Source: Psychroserpens jangbogonensis
GTDB taxonomy: Bacteria > Bacteroidota > Bacteroidia > Flavobacteriales > Flavobacteriaceae
Direction of reading: 5' to 3'
Length of the DNA stretch: 64,000 nucleotides
NCBI RefSeq assembly: GCF_000797465.1
Contig: NZ_JSWG01000001.1
Location: 248,001 to 312,000, forward strand
Below are positions 7,132 through 16,901 of the stretch, one piece after another; the first letter of the stretch is position 1; every line of letters starts with the position of its first letter. Both the position numbers and the translations under genes were made by a program. Under the pieces are notes generated by a model that worked only from the letters and a program-made list of their open reading frames with translations, did no database searches and had not been told where the DNA came from.

Positions 7132-8097
7132 TTGAACAGTATACAATCTATCCTAGAAACCGCTAGAAAAACTATAGATTTAGAACGTGATGCCATAGCG
7201 AATCTAAGTCATTTACTGACTGACGACTTTGCTAATACGGTCTCATTAATATACAACTCTAAAGGTCGTGTCATTATTACCGGAATTGGTAAAAGTGCAA
7301 TTATCGCTAATAAAATCGTAGCGACTCTTAATTCTACTGGAACTCCAGCTGTATTTATGCATGCTGCAGATGCCATTCATGGCGATTTAGGTCTGATTTT
7401 AGAAGATGATGTTGTGATTTGTATTTCAAAAAGTGGAAATACACCTGAAATAAAAGTCTTAGTGCCTCTGATTAAAAATGCTAAAAATAAAATGGTAGCC
7501 ATTACAGGTAATGACAAATCATTTTTAGCAATTCAGTCAGATTATATTCTAAATACGTACGTAGCGCAAGAAGCTTGTCCGAATAATTTGGCACCAACAA
7601 CAAGTACAACTGCACAATTGGTCATGGGAGACGCATTAGCCGTTTGTCTATTAGAACTTCGTGGGTTTTCAAGTCAGGATTTTGCAAAGTATCATCCTGG
7701 TGGAGCATTAGGAAAACGCTTATATTTGCGTGTAAGTGATTTATCATCTGTTAATGAAAAACCTAAAGTAGAATTAAACACTTCAGCCAAAGACGTTATT
7801 GTTGAAATTTCGGAAAAAATGCTCGGTGTAACTGCAGTTGTTGACAATAATAAAATTGCAGGTATTATTACTGATGGAGATTTAAGACGTATGCTAACAA
7901 AAAGTGACGATTTTATTCACTTAAGCGCTAAAGATATTATGGGTAGCAACCCAAAACGAATAGATGAAGATGCAATGGCGATTGATGCGATGGAACTTAT
8001 GGAAGAACATGGGATTTCACAACTACTGGTTGAAAAAGATGGAGAATATGCTGGCGTAATTCATATTCATGACTTAATTAAAGAAGGCTTAATATAA
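7132..8097 (+). CDS. kdsD: D-arabinose-5-phosphate isomerase (KdsD/KpsF/GutQ family)
   Basis: A 321-residue enzyme that interconverts D-ribulose-5-phosphate and D-arabinose-5-phosphate, the first committed step to Kdo of the LPS core. Residues about 35-170 form the sugar-isomerase (SIS) domain: GRVIITGIGKSAIIANKI, HAADAIHGDLG, CISKSGNTPEIK and YHPGGALGKRL. Two CBS motifs follow (about 200-321; ITDGDLRRMLTK, MEEHGISQLLVEKDGEYAG). The start is TTG at 7132: no ATG is placed sensibly and the resulting N-terminus aligns with family expectation. The stop overlaps the tatC ATG by one base, so the two are translationally coupled. Confidence 0.93.
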   Translation: MNSIQSILETARKTIDLERDAIANLSHLLTDDFANTVSLIYNSKGRVIITGIGKSAIIANKIVATLNSTGTPAVFMHAADAIHGDLGLILEDDVVICISKSGNTPEIKVLVPLIKNAKNKMVAITGNDKSFLAIQSDYILNTYVAQEACPNNLAPTTSTTAQLVMGDALAVCLLELRGFSSQDFAKYHPGGALGKRLYLRVSDLSSVNEKPKVELNTSAKDVIVEISEKMLGVTAVVDNNKIAGIITDGDLRRMLTKSDDFIHLSAKDIMGSNPKRIDEDAMAIDAMELMEEHGISQLLVEKDGEYAGVIHIHDLIKEGLI

Positions 8098-8924
8098 TGG
8101 GGAAAAAAAACACCAATGAAATGTCTTTTTTGGATCACATTGAAGAGCTAAGATGGCATTTAATACGAATCACACTTTCTATTTTAATTTGTGCTACGGT
8201 TGCATTTATTTTTAGTGGTTTCGTTTTCGAACACATTATTTTTGCGCCTAAACGCATGGACTTCCCTACCTATAAATGGTTATGCCAAGTATCACAGTTT
8301 ATAGGAATAAATGACGCAACATTTTGTGCTACTGAGTTTCCTTTTAAGGTTCAGAGTAGAACTATGGCTGGTCAGTTTTCCGCAGATATTTGGACCTCTA
8401 TATTTGCCGGATTTATACTTGCATTTCCTTATGTCATTTATCAGTTATGGAGTTTTATTAGTCCAGGATTGCGCAGTACAGAGCGTAAATATTCGAAAGG
8501 ATTTATATTCATGACCACATTTTTATTCTTCTTAGGCGTCCTATTTGGTTATTATATAGTTACACCATTATCGATTAACTTTTTAGCAAATTACAGTGTA
8601 AGTACTGAAATTTCAAATGAGTTTGATATTAGTTCATATATTTCAATAATACGTTCGTCAAGTTTAGCATCAGGTCTTGTATTTCAATTACCAATCATTA
8701 TTTATTTTTTAACTAAAATTGGATTGGTCACACCAGAGATCATGAAAAAATACAGAAAATTTGCATTGGTAATCGTCTTAGTACTTTCAGCAATAATTAC
8801 ACCTCCAGATTTAGCGAGTCAGGTTATTGTTGCTATTCCAATTTTAATATTATATCAAGTGAGTATTTACATATCAAAAGTTGTAGTAAGAAACCTAAAT
8901 AAAATAAAAAAAGCCGATGTCTGA
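8097..8924 (+). CDS. tatC: Sec-independent translocase subunit TatC
   Basis: A 275-residue inner-membrane protein that binds twin-arginine signal peptides in the Tat pathway. The family N-terminus MSFLDHIEELRWHLIR begins at residue 9, preceded by a short lysine-rich extension. Six hydrophobic segments follow, with the conserved SADIWTSIFAGFILAFPYVIYQLWSFISPGL region and the late ITPPDLASQ loop. No tatA/tatB is in the window. The gene is coupled to kdsD upstream (one-base overlap) and overlaps the next gene by 8 bases. Confidence 0.95.
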   Translation: MGKKNTNEMSFLDHIEELRWHLIRITLSILICATVAFIFSGFVFEHIIFAPKRMDFPTYKWLCQVSQFIGINDATFCATEFPFKVQSRTMAGQFSADIWTSIFAGFILAFPYVIYQLWSFISPGLRSTERKYSKGFIFMTTFLFFLGVLFGYYIVTPLSINFLANYSVSTEISNEFDISSYISIIRSSSLASGLVFQLPIIIYFLTKIGLVTPEIMKKYRKFALVIVLVLSAIITPPDLASQVIVAIPILILYQVSIYISKVVVRNLNKIKKADV

Positions 8925-9264
8925 TTTAGTTTCTGAATTTAATGCCTATCGTTCTAAAATGAATGATGCCATTTTAGCAGATAATAATAAAATCATTAAA
9001 CGTATTTTTAATCTGGATACCAATGCGTTCGCAGAAGGTGCTTTGGATAAAAAAACGAAAGAATTATTAGGCTTAGTTGCGTCTACCGTTTTAAGATGTG
9101 ATGATTGTATTAAATATCATTTAGAAGCAAGTCACAAACAAGGTCTTAGTAAAGAAGAAGTTGTTGAAGCTTTAGGTATTGCAACTTTAGTTGGAGGCAC
9201 CATTATTATTCCGCATTTAAGACGTGCTTACGAGTATTGGGATGCATTAGAAACTGAGCGTTAA
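8917..9264 (+). CDS. Carboxymuconolactone decarboxylase / AhpD-like protein
   Basis: A 115-residue alpha-helical protein of the CMD/AhpD family. The redox-type motif C-D-D-C followed by IKYHLEASHKQGLSKEEVVEAL is the AhpD-like active site (CxxC with a histidine three residues later), typical of alkylhydroperoxidase-type thiol enzymes. The true decarboxylase activity is therefore unlikely. It overlaps tatC by 8 bases and precedes lptB, so it belongs to the kdsD-tatC transcript. The cellular substrate is unknown. Confidence 0.87.
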   Translation: MSDLVSEFNAYRSKMNDAILADNNKIIKRIFNLDTNAFAEGALDKKTKELLGLVASTVLRCDDCIKYHLEASHKQGLSKEEVVEALGIATLVGGTIIIPHLRRAYEYWDALETER

Positions 9265-9315
9265 ACTTATAATAAAGAAAAAGTAAGTTCTTGTTAATTT
9301 ACTATTTTAGCCATC

Positions 9316-10059
9316 ATGAAAAAATTAAGAGCTGATAATTTAATGAAATCCTATAGCGGACGAAAAGTCGTTAAAGATGTCTCGCTGGAAGTCAATCAAG
9401 GTGAGATTGTTGGACTACTTGGACCTAATGGCGCTGGTAAAACGACATCATTCTACATGATTGTTGGTCTTATAAAACCTAATGGAGGCAATATCTATCT
9501 TGATGATACTGAAATCACAAACTTTCCAATGTACAAACGTGCTCAAAACGGAATTGGATACTTGGCACAAGAAGCATCTGTATTTAGAAAACTAAGTATT
9601 GAAGATAATATCTTGAGTGTTTTACAAATGACCAAGCTTAGCAAAAAAGAGCAGGTAGATAAAATGGAATCTTTAATTGATGAATTCAGTTTAGAACATA
9701 TTCGTAAAAGTAGAGGAGATTTATTATCTGGTGGTGAACGTCGTCGTACCGAAATTGCCAGAGCATTAGCTACTGATCCAGATTTTATTTTATTAGATGA
9801 ACCCTTTGCTGGTGTTGATCCTGTTGCTGTAGAAGATATTCAACGCATTATTGCGCAACTGACCAAAAAGAATATTGGTATTTTAATAACTGATCATAAC
9901 GTTCAAGAAACTTTAGCAATTACAGACCGAACTTACTTGATGTTTGAAGGAAGTATTCTTAAAGCTGGCAAACCTGAAGAGTTAGCTAATGATGAGATGG
10001 TACGTAAAGTGTATTTAGGTCAGAATTTTGAATTGCGTAAAAAGAAATTGCATTTCTAA
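9316..10059 (+). CDS. lptB: LPS export ABC transporter ATPase LptB
   Basis: A 247-residue ATPase that powers LPS extraction from the inner membrane with LptFG. Walker A GPNGAGKT (36-43), Q-loop [15 protein letters not shown], signature LSGGERRR, Walker [14 protein letters not shown] and the H-loop [10 protein letters not shown] are all intact, and the Q-loop and EPFAGVDP wording is LptB-specific. Co-location with kdsD (Kdo precursor) fits an LPS-building neighbourhood. It converges with terC, only 9 nt apart and without an obvious hairpin. Confidence 0.95.
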   Translation: MKKLRADNLMKSYSGRKVVKDVSLEVNQGEIVGLLGPNGAGKTTSFYMIVGLIKPNGGNIYLDDTEITNFPMYKRAQNGIGYLAQEASVFRKLSIEDNILSVLQMTKLSKKEQVDKMESLIDEFSLEHIRKSRGDLLSGGERRRTEIARALATDPDFILLDEPFAGVDPVAVEDIQRIIAQLTKKNIGILITDHNVQETLAITDRTYLMFEGSILKAGKPEELANDEMVRKVYLGQNFELRKKKLHF

Positions 10060-10068
10060 GCTCAATAA

Positions 10069-10872
10069 TTACTTTGATTTACCTTGTTCAGCAATTAATT
10101 TCTTTTGATAGCGTCCTTGTACAATATCCACAACAACTAAAATCGCAATTACAAAATAGAAGGTCGTTTTACTCATTGGTACAATTTCATTTCCAAATAT
10201 TCTCAAATGTGCTAAATGTCCACCTTCGGTCACCAACATAATTCCAACTATAAAAAGAATAAATAAACCCAGTACTTCGTACATCCTATTTTTCGCCAAG
10301 AATGTTGATATCCTATCAGCCAATAGTAACATTAATAGTCCACTTGCAACAATAGCAATAGCCATAACTATAAAAGCTGTAGTTGAATTTGCGATGTCAC
10401 TTGTTAAACCAATTGCTGCCAAAATAGAATCGAATGAAAACACTAAATTCATTATAACAATGCTGGTAATGACTGCGTTTGAGGACTTTCTGCTTTTGTG
10501 ATCTCCATCGACCTCCTCACTTAAATCGCTCTTACCAATCATATGCCATATTTCTTTTATAGCCGTATAAATAATAAAAGAGCCACCTGCCAATACAATT
10601 AGGCTATGTCCATTAAAAGCAAAATGCAATATTTCTCCTAGTTCACCTGTTAACCAAGTGAAAGGTTCTTGAAAAAAATCAATAATTGAAACTAGTACAA
10701 ATAACAACACAATTCTTAAAACTATGGCAATTAAAATACCTATTTTTCTAACACGCTTTTGATCAGATAAAGGCGCTTTTTTCGATTCTAAAGAAATATA
10801 AAGTAGATTATCAAATCCCAAAACTGCTTGAAGTAAAACAAGCATTAATAGTGTGAAAATAATTTCTAACAT
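10069..10872 (-). CDS. TerC family integral membrane protein
   Basis: A 267-residue protein with about seven membrane segments. The opening LLQAVLGFDNLLYIS and the later FSFDSILAAIGLT segment carry the paired acidic residues (FDN, FDS) typical of TerC proteins, which are linked to manganese export and to metalation of secreted proteins. The role here is taken from family knowledge. It starts 9 nt after the pssA stop on the same strand, so the two probably share a transcript. The C-terminus is lysine-rich and cytoplasmic. Confidence 0.9.
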   Translation of the reverse strand: MLEIIFTLLMLVLLQAVLGFDNLLYISLESKKAPLSDQKRVRKIGILIAIVLRIVLLFVLVSIIDFFQEPFTWLTGELGEILHFAFNGHSLIVLAGGSFIIYTAIKEIWHMIGKSDLSEEVDGDHKSRKSSNAVITSIVIMNLVFSFDSILAAIGLTSDIANSTTAFIVMAIAIVASGLLMLLLADRISTFLAKNRMYEVLGLFILFIVGIMLVTEGGHLAHLRIFGNEIVPMSKTTFYFVIAILVVVDIVQGRYQKKLIAEQGKSK

Positions 10873-10881
10873 AAAAATAGA

Positions 10882-11637
10882 TTATTTAGTTGTTGCATTT
10901 TTAATTACCGAAAGTACGATGTAAAGAATAATAATTAAGGGGATTGCTATAAAATGAAAAAGTATCAATAGCAGCATACTCAAAACAATTAACGTGTATC
11001 TAAACTTATTATCTGAAAAACTAAAATTTTTATATTTTAAGGCAAACAATTTAATATTAGAATTCAATAAATAACAACTCACAACAGTCAACCCTATTAA
11101 AAACCATTGATTCAAAATAAGCGAATTGAAAATCTCATTGTTTTGAAATTCCATAATTAACGGCAATGAAATAATAAGCAACGTATTTGCAGGTGTTGGT
11201 AGCCCTTTAAAATAGCTTTGTTGATCTTCATCAATATTAAATTTAGCCAAGCGATATGCAGAAGCTAGTGTAATACATAAACCTATAAGCGCTAATGGCG
11301 CGATATACACTGTTGAAAATTGAAAATCAGAACTCCATCCTTGTTTAAGTGCAACTTCAGGAGCATCTATACTAATTGAAATCAATTTAAACATTACTAT
11401 TCCTGGCACCAATCCACTTGTGATCATATCTGCTAAAGAATCAAGCTGAACCCCTAATTCACTTTGCACATTAAGTTTTCTGGCCAATAAACCATCAAAG
11501 AAATCAAAGAAAATTCCTAGAAAAACAAACAATGCAGTTGCTACAAAATCGTTGTTAACAGCAAATAAAACAGCAATACTTCCGCAGAACAAATTAAGAA
11601 GTGTTACAAAATTAGGTATGTACTTTTTTATAGACAT
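10882..11637 (-). CDS. pssA: CDP-diacylglycerol-serine O-phosphatidyltransferase
   Basis: A 251-residue integral membrane enzyme that makes phosphatidylserine, the precursor of phosphatidylethanolamine. The CDP-alcohol phosphotransferase signature DGx2ARx8Gx3Dx3D is complete (DGLLARKLNVQSELGVQLD...D, near residues 48-71). Six to eight hydrophobic segments are visible. The N-terminus IPNFVTLLNLFCGSIAVLFA is typical of the PssA branch rather than PgsA. It is divergent from the PorV/PorQ-like gene and upstream of terC. Confidence 0.93.
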   Translation of the reverse strand: MSIKKYIPNFVTLLNLFCGSIAVLFAVNNDFVATALFVFLGIFFDFFDGLLARKLNVQSELGVQLDSLADMITSGLVPGIVMFKLISISIDAPEVALKQGWSSDFQFSTVYIAPLALIGLCITLASAYRLAKFNIDEDQQSYFKGLPTPANTLLIISLPLIMEFQNNEIFNSLILNQWFLIGLTVVSCYLLNSNIKLFALKYKNFSFSDNKFRYTLIVLSMLLLILFHFIAIPLIIILYIVLSVIKNATTK

Positions 11638-11713
11638 GCATAAGATTTGTGTAAAAATAGCAAACTATTTTCGACTTATACAAGATGAATGCAATAACTA
11701 CATCATTTTCCAG

Positions 11714-11744
11714 TTTAATAGATGAAAAATATTATGCATCTTTG
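11714..11744 (+). promoter_or_regulatory. Candidate promoter of the PorV/PorQ-like gene
   Basis: TTTA (11714-11717), a 19-nt spacer and CATCTTTG (11737-11744): each box is one base from consensus and the spacing is ideal. The start codon lies 15 nt downstream, so the leader would be very short. Confidence 0.45.
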
Positions 11745-11759
11745 TAAAAAATTTTGCTA

Positions 11760-12830
11760 TTGAAGAATTACTTACTCATTCTACTGTCATTATTGACAAC
11801 GATTGTCTCTGCTCAAACCGTGCGTAAATACTCAAATGAGTTTTTAAATATCGGTGTTGATGCAGCTGCATTAGGCATGAGTAATGCTGTAGTTTCACAT
11901 ACTGCAGATGTAAATTCTGGATATTGGAATCCTGCTGGATTAGTCCACCTAGAAGACAACCAATTAGCAGTTATGCATTCCAGTTATTTTGCTAGTATTG
12001 CCAACTACAATTATTTTGCCTTTGCAAAACCATTAGATGACAGAAGTGCCATTGCAGTATCGTTAATTCGTTTTGGTGTTGATGACATTTTAGATACTAC
12101 ACAATTAATAGATGACCAAGGAAATATTAATTATGATCGTGTAAGTTTATTTTCAACTGCCGATTATGCTCTAACGTTTTCTTATGCTAGGAATTTACCA
12201 ATTCCGGGATTAAGCTATGGCGTAAATGCCAAAGTTGTAAGGCGAATTATTGGCGACTTTGCCAATTCTTGGGGATTTGGATTAGATGTTGGAATCCAAT
12301 TCGAAAATGATAACGATTGGAAATTTGGTGTCATGGCAAGAGATATTACAACAACGTTTAATGCTTGGTCTTTTGATGATGACAAACTTGAAGCTATACA
12401 AAACGCTATTGAAGGTCAGAATCAAACGGTTCCAGAAAGTACTGAGTTAACCATTCCGAAGTTACAAATAGGAATGTCAAAGAAATACATCTTTCATTAT
12501 GATTACTCTTTGTTAGCCTCTTTTGATTTAAATGTAAGATTTGAACAAAATAATGACCTTATTTCTACTTCTTTTGCAAGTTTTAATCCTGCTTTAGGAT
12601 TTGAATTTGGATACACCGATTTGGTGTTTTTAAGAGCTGGAATTGGAAATTTCCAAAATGAGTTACAATTGGATAACTCTGAAAGTCTCACATTCCAACC
12701 TAGTTTGGGTTTAGGCTTTAAATACAGAGGGATTTATGTAGATTATGCATTTACAGATATAGGTGACCAAAGTGTTGCATTATATAGTAATGTATTTTCT
12801 TTAAAGCTCGATTTTAGTATCTTTAGATAG
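11760..12830 (+). CDS. PorV/PorQ-like outer-membrane beta-barrel protein
   Basis: A 356-residue protein with a signal peptide (MKNYLLILLSLLTTIVSAQ) and a predicted beta-barrel. The start of the mature part (YSNEFLNIGVDAAALGMSNAVV, NSGYWNPAGLV) is the hallmark of the PorV/PorQ family, some members of which serve the type IX secretion system as outer-membrane shuttles. Whether this paralog works in secretion is not shown. TTG at 11760 is taken as start because it gives a normal signal peptide; a TTG two codons earlier is possible. Its stop overlaps the GTG start of lnt, so the two are coupled. Confidence 0.85.
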   Translation: MKNYLLILLSLLTTIVSAQTVRKYSNEFLNIGVDAAALGMSNAVVSHTADVNSGYWNPAGLVHLEDNQLAVMHSSYFASIANYNYFAFAKPLDDRSAIAVSLIRFGVDDILDTTQLIDDQGNINYDRVSLFSTADYALTFSYARNLPIPGLSYGVNAKVVRRIIGDFANSWGFGLDVGIQFENDNDWKFGVMARDITTTFNAWSFDDDKLEAIQNAIEGQNQTVPESTELTIPKLQIGMSKKYIFHYDYSLLASFDLNVRFEQNNDLISTSFASFNPALGFEFGYTDLVFLRAGIGNFQNELQLDNSESLTFQPSLGLGFKYRGIYVDYAFTDIGDQSVALYSNVFSLKLDFSIFR

Positions 12831-14422
12831 TGAAGCAACTCTTACTCGCATTAGCCTCAGGATTTTTATTTGTTTTAGGATGGCCAACCTATGGTTTTCC
12901 ATTGTTGCTGTTTTTTGCCTTTGTTCCTTTACTTCTGCTTGAACACAACATAAGACATTCTGATGTCAAACGCAAAGGACTTAAAGTTTTCGGTCTCTCT
13001 TATCTTTCTTTTTTTATATGGAATGCTTTAACCACTAGTTGGTTAATTTACGCTAGTCCTTTTGGTGCCGCATTTGCCGTATTTGTAAATTCGGCTTTGA
13101 TGGCAATGTTGCTTTTGATTTATCATAAACTCGCTAAACGCTCATCTTTAAACAGGTCATTACTTTTTTTAGTGACACTCTGGATCAGTTTTGAAAAATT
13201 GCATTTAGGGTGGGAATTTTCATGGCCTTGGCTCAATTTAGGAAACGGGTTTTCAGAATATATCACTTGGATACAATGGTATGAATATACTGGTACGTTT
13301 GGAGGTACGCTTTGGGTGTTACTTTTAAATGTATTTGTCTTTAAAACTGTTCTGAGATTTCAAAAAGAACAATCAAAAGCTCTTATAAAACCATTTGTTT
13401 TAAAATTCGCTGCCTTTGTTTTAATTCCTATTGGAATTTCCACAGTCATCTATGCTAATTACAGTCATGAAGGCGATACTGTTAATGTAATAGTTCTTCA
13501 GCCAAATATAGATCCATACTCGGAAAAGTATGATATGTCTAATTTAAAAATGGCAGAAATTTTTACTGAATTATCAAATACAAAGATTACCGATTCAACA
13601 GACTTTATTTTGGCGCCTGAAACTGTATTTGCACAAAGTGTTAAACTACGACAGTTCGAAAGATCACTTTTAAAGAATACATTGGATCAATACGTGAATA
13701 AATACCCAAATATAAATTTACTTACTGGAATGTCTTTTATAGACGTCATAAGAGATGAATCAAAAGTGCGTTCTGAAACCAATCAATATAATGCCACTAC
13801 TTGGTATGACGATTATAATTCTGCTATTCTCATTAATTCAAGTGATAGTGTACAATATTATAATAAATCAAAACTAGTTGTAGGAATTGAAAACTTTCCA
13901 TATCAACATGTTTTAAAACCTCTCATTGGAGATGCTATGATTGATCTTGGTGGAACGGTTGCAATGAAAACCACCCAAGATTACAGAGGTGTATTGACTT
14001 CTTCTAATAATAAATTTAAGGCTGCACCTATCATTTGTTATGAATCTGTTTATGGAGAATTTGTAACAGGCTATGTTAGAAACGAGGCTAACTTTTTGGC
14101 AATTATCACAAATGATGCCTGGTGGAATGATACGCAAGGACATAAACAACATTTAAGTCTCGCTCGCTTGAGAGCTATAGAGACAAGAAGAGATATTGCA
14201 AGAAGTGCTAATACTGGGATTTCTGCAATCATAAATGCTAGAGGAGATATTACTAGTCGAATAGCTTACGATCAAAAAGGAGCCTTATCAGGACAGCTTA
14301 TCACCAATGATAAACTCACATTTTATGTTATTGCAGGAGATTATATTGCAAGAATTTCAATTTTCATTATGCTGTTTGTATTCCTGATTGGGTTTTATAG
14401 AAAGAAAAGGCAAACGCTTTAA
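12830..14422 (+). CDS. lnt: Apolipoprotein N-acyltransferase
   Basis: A 530-residue inner-membrane enzyme that adds the third acyl chain to lipoproteins. About six N-terminal membrane segments precede a periplasmic nitrilase-like domain with the Glu-Lys-Cys triad: E264 (LAPETVF), K348 (YNKSKLVVGIENFP) and C403 (PIICYESVYGE). The segment ITNDAWWNDTQGHKQHLSLARLRAIET is also typical. The GTG start overlaps the preceding stop by one base. A last hydrophobic helix ends in a basic tail. It converges with the polysaccharide locus. Confidence 0.95.
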   Translation: MKQLLLALASGFLFVLGWPTYGFPLLLFFAFVPLLLLEHNIRHSDVKRKGLKVFGLSYLSFFIWNALTTSWLIYASPFGAAFAVFVNSALMAMLLLIYHKLAKRSSLNRSLLFLVTLWISFEKLHLGWEFSWPWLNLGNGFSEYITWIQWYEYTGTFGGTLWVLLLNVFVFKTVLRFQKEQSKALIKPFVLKFAAFVLIPIGISTVIYANYSHEGDTVNVIVLQPNIDPYSEKYDMSNLKMAEIFTELSNTKITDSTDFILAPETVFAQSVKLRQFERSLLKNTLDQYVNKYPNINLLTGMSFIDVIRDESKVRSETNQYNATTWYDDYNSAILINSSDSVQYYNKSKLVVGIENFPYQHVLKPLIGDAMIDLGGTVAMKTTQDYRGVLTSSNNKFKAAPIICYESVYGEFVTGYVRNEANFLAIITNDAWWNDTQGHKQHLSLARLRAIETRRDIARSANTGISAIINARGDITSRIAYDQKGALSGQLITNDKLTFYVIAGDYIARISIFIMLFVFLIGFYRKKRQTL

Positions 14423-14442
14423 ATAATTAAAGGAAGAATCAG

Positions 14443-15837
14443 TTATTGCCCTCTATAATACAATATGGTACTTAAGGTTTTTACTACGATATTCAAATCT
14501 AAGAAAATACTTCTACGCTTAATATAATACAAATCGTATTGCAACTTAGTTAAACTGTCATCAACTGAAGATCCATATCTCGTTTTAACTTGAGCCCAAC
14601 CTGTAAGTCCTGGATTAATAATATGCCTCGTTTCATAAAATGGTATAATTCTAGACAATTCATTAACAAAAAATGGGCGCTCAGGTCTAGGTCCTATAAT
14701 ACTCATTTCACCTTTCAATACATTAATAAATTGTGGGATTTCATCTAATCGAGAACGACGTAAAAACTTTCCAAAAGTTGTTATTCTTACATCATTTTTC
14801 TGTGCCCATATTGCTCTATCACTTTCAGCATTTACAATCATACTTCGCAATTTCATAATCTGAAAAATACTTCCATTTTTACCAACACGTTCTTGTGAAT
14901 AAAACAATGGCCCTTTGTTCGCAATAAAATTACCTAATAAAATAACAGGCAACAATAGAACACCAATTAACAACCCAATAATAGAGAACAGAATATCAAA
15001 TGTTCTATGAAAAAACAAATACAATGTATTTTGATTACTTCTACTAAATGGAAAATATTTATAGAAATCCTTTCCTACAAACTGTATAGGCACACGATAT
15101 GTTATTTCTTCATAGACTTGAGTATACTCTCTAATTGTAAAACCATGTTCTAATAAATTAATTAAATCATGATATATCTCTGCAGTTATAGTTTCTGAGT
15201 CATAACTGGCAACTAGAATTTCTGAGATTTTATGTTTATGTATAACATCCATGAGCTCATTAGGCTGAAATTCTTTTAGGCCTTTAAACTTAATGGGGTT
15301 CTCAGTTTCTTTTTCACAATTAATAAAGCCAATTATTTTGTAGTTTGGATCGGTTTCATTTAAAGGTTTAACAATGTTCTCAATATTAGAAATCTCGCCT
15401 ACCAAGAGCACTTTTTTATAAAACCTTGGAGAAGAAATTAAAGTAGTATAAGCCAATCGCCATAAAAATAACATGACAACTATAATCATAAAAAAGTAAA
15501 TAATTTTCAATCTGTTTTCTGGTAAGAATGGTGTAAAGAATGGCGTTAACAAATAAAACAAAACAGTTGTTGAGGCTGTAATTACAATGTTTTTAAATGT
15601 AACATCAAGTTTATCAGATTTTTGAAGATCGTAGATTTCAAAAATAGTTCCAAAAATAGAAATGTATAAAACTAATACAAATAGTGCTACGATATTTTCT
15701 TTATTGATTATTAAATAATCAAACCCTAAAAACAATTCAATAAGATAAAGTCCAGCAAAAACAAATAAAATATCAAAGATGCGTAAGAGAATCTTACGTT
15801 CAGATATTTCAAAATGTATGCCTTTCTTTTTAGTCAT
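14443..15837 (-). CDS. Polyprenyl-phosphate sugar-1-phosphate transferase, WcaJ/WbaP type
   Basis: A 464-residue polytopic phosphoglycosyl transferase that loads the first sugar-1-phosphate onto undecaprenyl phosphate. Four to five N-terminal membrane segments and a Rossmann-like middle region (KKVLLVGEISNIENI) precede the catalytic C-terminal domain (about 265-464) with the membrane hairpin, ERVGKNGSIFQIMKLRSM, RRSRLDEIPQFINVLKGEMSIIGPRPER and NPGLTGWAQV. The first sugar is usually glucose or galactose in this branch (family knowledge). It is the last gene of the locus, far from a second, shorter initiating transferase at the other end. Confidence 0.92.
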   Translation of the reverse strand: MTKKKGIHFEISERKILLRIFDILFVFAGLYLIELFLGFDYLIINKENIVALFVLVLYISIFGTIFEIYDLQKSDKLDVTFKNIVITASTTVLFYLLTPFFTPFLPENRLKIIYFFMIIVVMLFLWRLAYTTLISSPRFYKKVLLVGEISNIENIVKPLNETDPNYKIIGFINCEKETENPIKFKGLKEFQPNELMDVIHKHKISEILVASYDSETITAEIYHDLINLLEHGFTIREYTQVYEEITYRVPIQFVGKDFYKYFPFSRSNQNTLYLFFHRTFDILFSIIGLLIGVLLLPVILLGNFIANKGPLFYSQERVGKNGSIFQIMKLRSMIVNAESDRAIWAQKNDVRITTFGKFLRRSRLDEIPQFINVLKGEMSIIGPRPERPFFVNELSRIIPFYETRHIINPGLTGWAQVKTRYGSSVDDSLTKLQYDLYYIKRRSIFLDLNIVVKTLSTILYYRGQ

Positions 15838-15866
15838 TTATTCAAATTATTGATAAATATAATAAG

Positions 15867-16901
15867 TTAAGATAAACTTTCACCTTTATTAGTGCTTAAT
15901 GCATTAAACCAAAGTGATTTTACATCGTTCCAGTCAAATTCTAACACTTTTTCTCTAGCATTTTTTATCAATGTATTTCTTTTATTTGAGTTCTCAATTA
16001 CTGATACAACAGTAGAACTCATGTTTTCGACATGATTAGGTGCAACTAGTATTCCATCAACATCATTTTCGATTAAATAAGGCATGCCTCCAACATTAGT
16101 AGAAACAACAGGCAAACCTAAAGCCATAGCTTCAATTACACTTACTGGTGCATTATCAAAATTTGTTGTGTTAATGAATATATTATATTCTTCCGATAGT
16201 TCTATCCATTTTTTTTTACTTAGTTTACCTGTGAACTTTACATTTAAGTTTAAGTCTTTAGCTAATTGTTTTACCTCTTTTAATGTCCCATCACTATCTG
16301 GCCCAACCATACATAATTGCACCTCTGGATATACTTTTTTTAAAGCACTTAAAACTTTCACTGCTAATTTAGGATTATAGATTTTAGAAAATGAGCGTAC
16401 CCATAATAACTTAGGTATATCAAATTCTCTATTGAAAAAAGGGTAGTTTCTAATTTCTAAAGTATTGGGAATATGGACAACATTGTCAAATCCATGATTT
16501 TCAAATGCAATCTTCAAATATTTGGATGGTGAAACGTTACATTTTGAATTTAAAAAAATCATCCTACACATTTTTGGACTTTTCTTCAATCGTTCTGGTA
16601 AGTTACCTCCATGTAAGATAGGTATATAGTCTAAATTTAGCTGCCTGCATATTTGACTAATAACAAATGCATAATAAAAATTTTGAGTGCTATAAGTATC
16701 AATCAGAACCACATCCATCTTGCTAGACAATTTTAAGCATGTCCAAATCATATCTATCAACCTTAAAACTTTATTAAGTTTTGAAGATGCATAGTGAAGT
16801 ACCAATCCTTCATTTTCGAGCAAAGGACCTAGAGTTTGAATCCCAGATAAATTTGATGTTTTATTGTTTAAGTTGTTTCCTATGTATAGGATTTTTTTCA
16901 T
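15867..16901 (-). CDS. Glycosyltransferase family 4
   Basis: A 344-residue GT-B-fold retaining glycosyltransferase. The N-terminal half begins MKKILYIGNNLNNKT and contains an HGGNLPERL loop; the C-terminal donor half has LLWVRSFSKIYNPKLAV, VGPDSDGTLKEV and NAPVSVIEAMALGLPVVST. The donor motif reads D-x7-E instead of the usual E-x7-E. The start overlaps the end of the polymerase gene by 41 nt, so the two are probably translated in tandem. Donor and acceptor are unknown. Confidence 0.87.
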   Translation of the reverse strand: MKKILYIGNNLNNKTSNLSGIQTLGPLLENEGLVLHYASSKLNKVLRLIDMIWTCLKLSSKMDVVLIDTYSTQNFYYAFVISQICRQLNLDYIPILHGGNLPERLKKSPKMCRMIFLNSKCNVSPSKYLKIAFENHGFDNVVHIPNTLEIRNYPFFNREFDIPKLLWVRSFSKIYNPKLAVKVLSALKKVYPEVQLCMVGPDSDGTLKEVKQLAKDLNLNVKFTGKLSKKKWIELSEEYNIFINTTNFDNAPVSVIEAMALGLPVVSTNVGGMPYLIENDVDGILVAPNHVENMSSTVVSVIENSNKRNTLIKNAREKVLEFDWNDVKSLWFNALSTNKGESLS